This document shows positions 13,657 to 14,188 of a stretch of 14,188 bases of DNA, piece after piece. The position numbers were made by a program, and so were the translations under genes. The notes under the pieces were generated by a model. It ran no database searches. It saw only the letters and a list, made by a program, of their open reading frames with translations, and was not told the DNA's origin. The stretch lies in the NCBI GenBank assembly GCA_003694825.1, contig RFJS01000378.1, positions 1-14,188 of the forward strand. Reading direction: 5' to 3'. Origin of the DNA: Verrucomicrobiota bacterium (GTDB lineage Bacteria > Verrucomicrobiota > Verrucomicrobiia > Opitutales > Opitutaceae). Numbering within the stretch: position 1 is the first letter of the stretch; the number at the start of each line of letters is the position of its first letter.

Positions 13657-14188
13657 TCAGCCGCGCTCTTCGGCGATCACCTCGTTGGCGAGCATTTGAT
13701 CGAGCGTCTGACGGCGACGGATGAGCACGGGCGTGCCGTCCGCACGCACGAGCACCTCGGGCGCCTGCGGGAAGGAGTTGTAGTTGATCGTGCTCATCGC
13801 CGAGCAGTAGGCGCCGGCCCCGCCGATCACGAGATAGTCGCCGATCTTCGCCTCGCGCAGCGGCCGCGGTTCGAGCGCTTCGGGGTCGCCGGCTTTCGGT
13901 GTGAGCATGTCGCCCGACTCGCAGCAGTGTCCGGAGACGATGTAGGCCATCTCGAGCGCCGGGGTGTCTGCCACCGCCGCGTCGCGCGGGACGACACGCA
14001 TGGGATGCTGCGCGCCGTAGAGGGAGGGACGGCAGTTTTCCGTCATGCCTGTATCCAGTTTCAGAAAACGGTAACCGTCCGCCCCGGTATCGGTCATGTC
14101 CTGTATCGTGGCGATGATGACGCCGGTGTTGGCGACGAGGTAGGTGCCGGGTTCGATCTCGAGGTGGATCTTGCGGCCCGTGCGCGCG
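13657..14188 (-). CDS. lysA: Diaminopimelate decarboxylase, C-terminal part (partial)
   Basis: The last 176 codons are present; the start lies beyond the right edge. LysA is a PLP enzyme of the alanine racemase fold that makes L-lysine from meso-diaminopimelate. Recognisable pieces are IHLEIEPGTYLVANTGVIIA, the family's EPGR-like phosphate-binding strand (here EPGT), the aspartate-like strand LKLDTGMTENCRPSLYGAQH, the catalytic Cys-Glu segment HCCESGDMLTP (usually CESGD) and GAYCSAMSTINYNSFPQAPE. The last reads MSTINYNS where many LysA proteins read MSSNYNS, one residue longer. The internal Met at 14097 is not the start, since family motifs continue upstream of it to the window edge. A related decarboxylase acting on carboxynorspermidine or arginine is less likely, given the CESGD segment. 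Confidence 0.92.
   Translation of the reverse strand, partial: ARTGRKIHLEIEPGTYLVANTGVIIATIQDMTDTGADGYRFLKLDTGMTENCRPSLYGAQHPMRVVPRDAAVADTPALEMAYIVSGHCCESGDMLTPKAGDPEALEPRPLREAKIGDYLVIGGAGAYCSAMSTINYNSFPQAPEVLVRADGTPVLIRRRQTLDQMLANEVIAEERG

Noticed and set aside
1..14188. CRISPR arrays, transposases, phage genes, toxin-antitoxin pairs
   Set aside because: No regularly spaced repeats, integrase or transposase domains, or terminal inverted repeats were seen, and composition is uniform.

Overview
The window is about two-thirds G+C, densely packed and ordinary in base composition throughout. Protein features suggest a Gram-negative bacterium of the Verrucomicrobiota, probably near Opitutales. 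The hints are the sigma/anti-sigma pair with an anti-sigma N-terminus of the kind I associate with that group, the style of the prepilin signal, and lineage-flavoured GpsA and LysA motifs. This placement is inference from remembered family resemblance, not from a search.

Positions 1-9184 (+ strand) look like one long transcription unit whose promoter lies upstream of the window. It encodes most of an envelope-spanning type IV pilus / type II secretion machine of the MSHA type: the C-terminus of the assembly ATPase (GspE/MshE), the inner-membrane platform (GspF/MshG), one long (pseudo)pilin, a PilM-PilN fusion of MshI/GspL type, a PilO/GspM-like protein, a PilP/MshK/GspC-like protein and an MshL-type secretin. 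Successive genes overlap by about 4 to 20 bases. The unit continues, again with 4-base overlaps, into a response regulator with a GGDEF diguanylate cyclase domain and a stand-alone HD-GYP phosphodiesterase. The same transcript therefore appears to carry a machine plus enzymes to make and destroy c-di-GMP. It ends with a 424-residue protein I do not recognise.

Positions 9337-10667 (+) hold an ECF sigma factor overlapping a membrane-anchored putative anti-sigma factor.

Positions 10738-14188 (- strand) hold, in the order they are read, the C-terminal part of diaminopimelate decarboxylase (lysA, cut by the window edge), glycerol-3-phosphate dehydrogenase (gpsA), a 388-base gap with hairpins and a palindrome, a small protein with a possible MerR-like N-terminus, and an SMP-30/gluconolactonase-family lactonase. 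These look like housekeeping and metabolic genes unrelated to the pilus cluster.

The most interesting part is the compact MSHA-like cluster fused at operon level to a complete c-di-GMP switch and an unknown terminal gene. I saw no insertion sequence, phage gene, CRISPR array, tRNA or rRNA.
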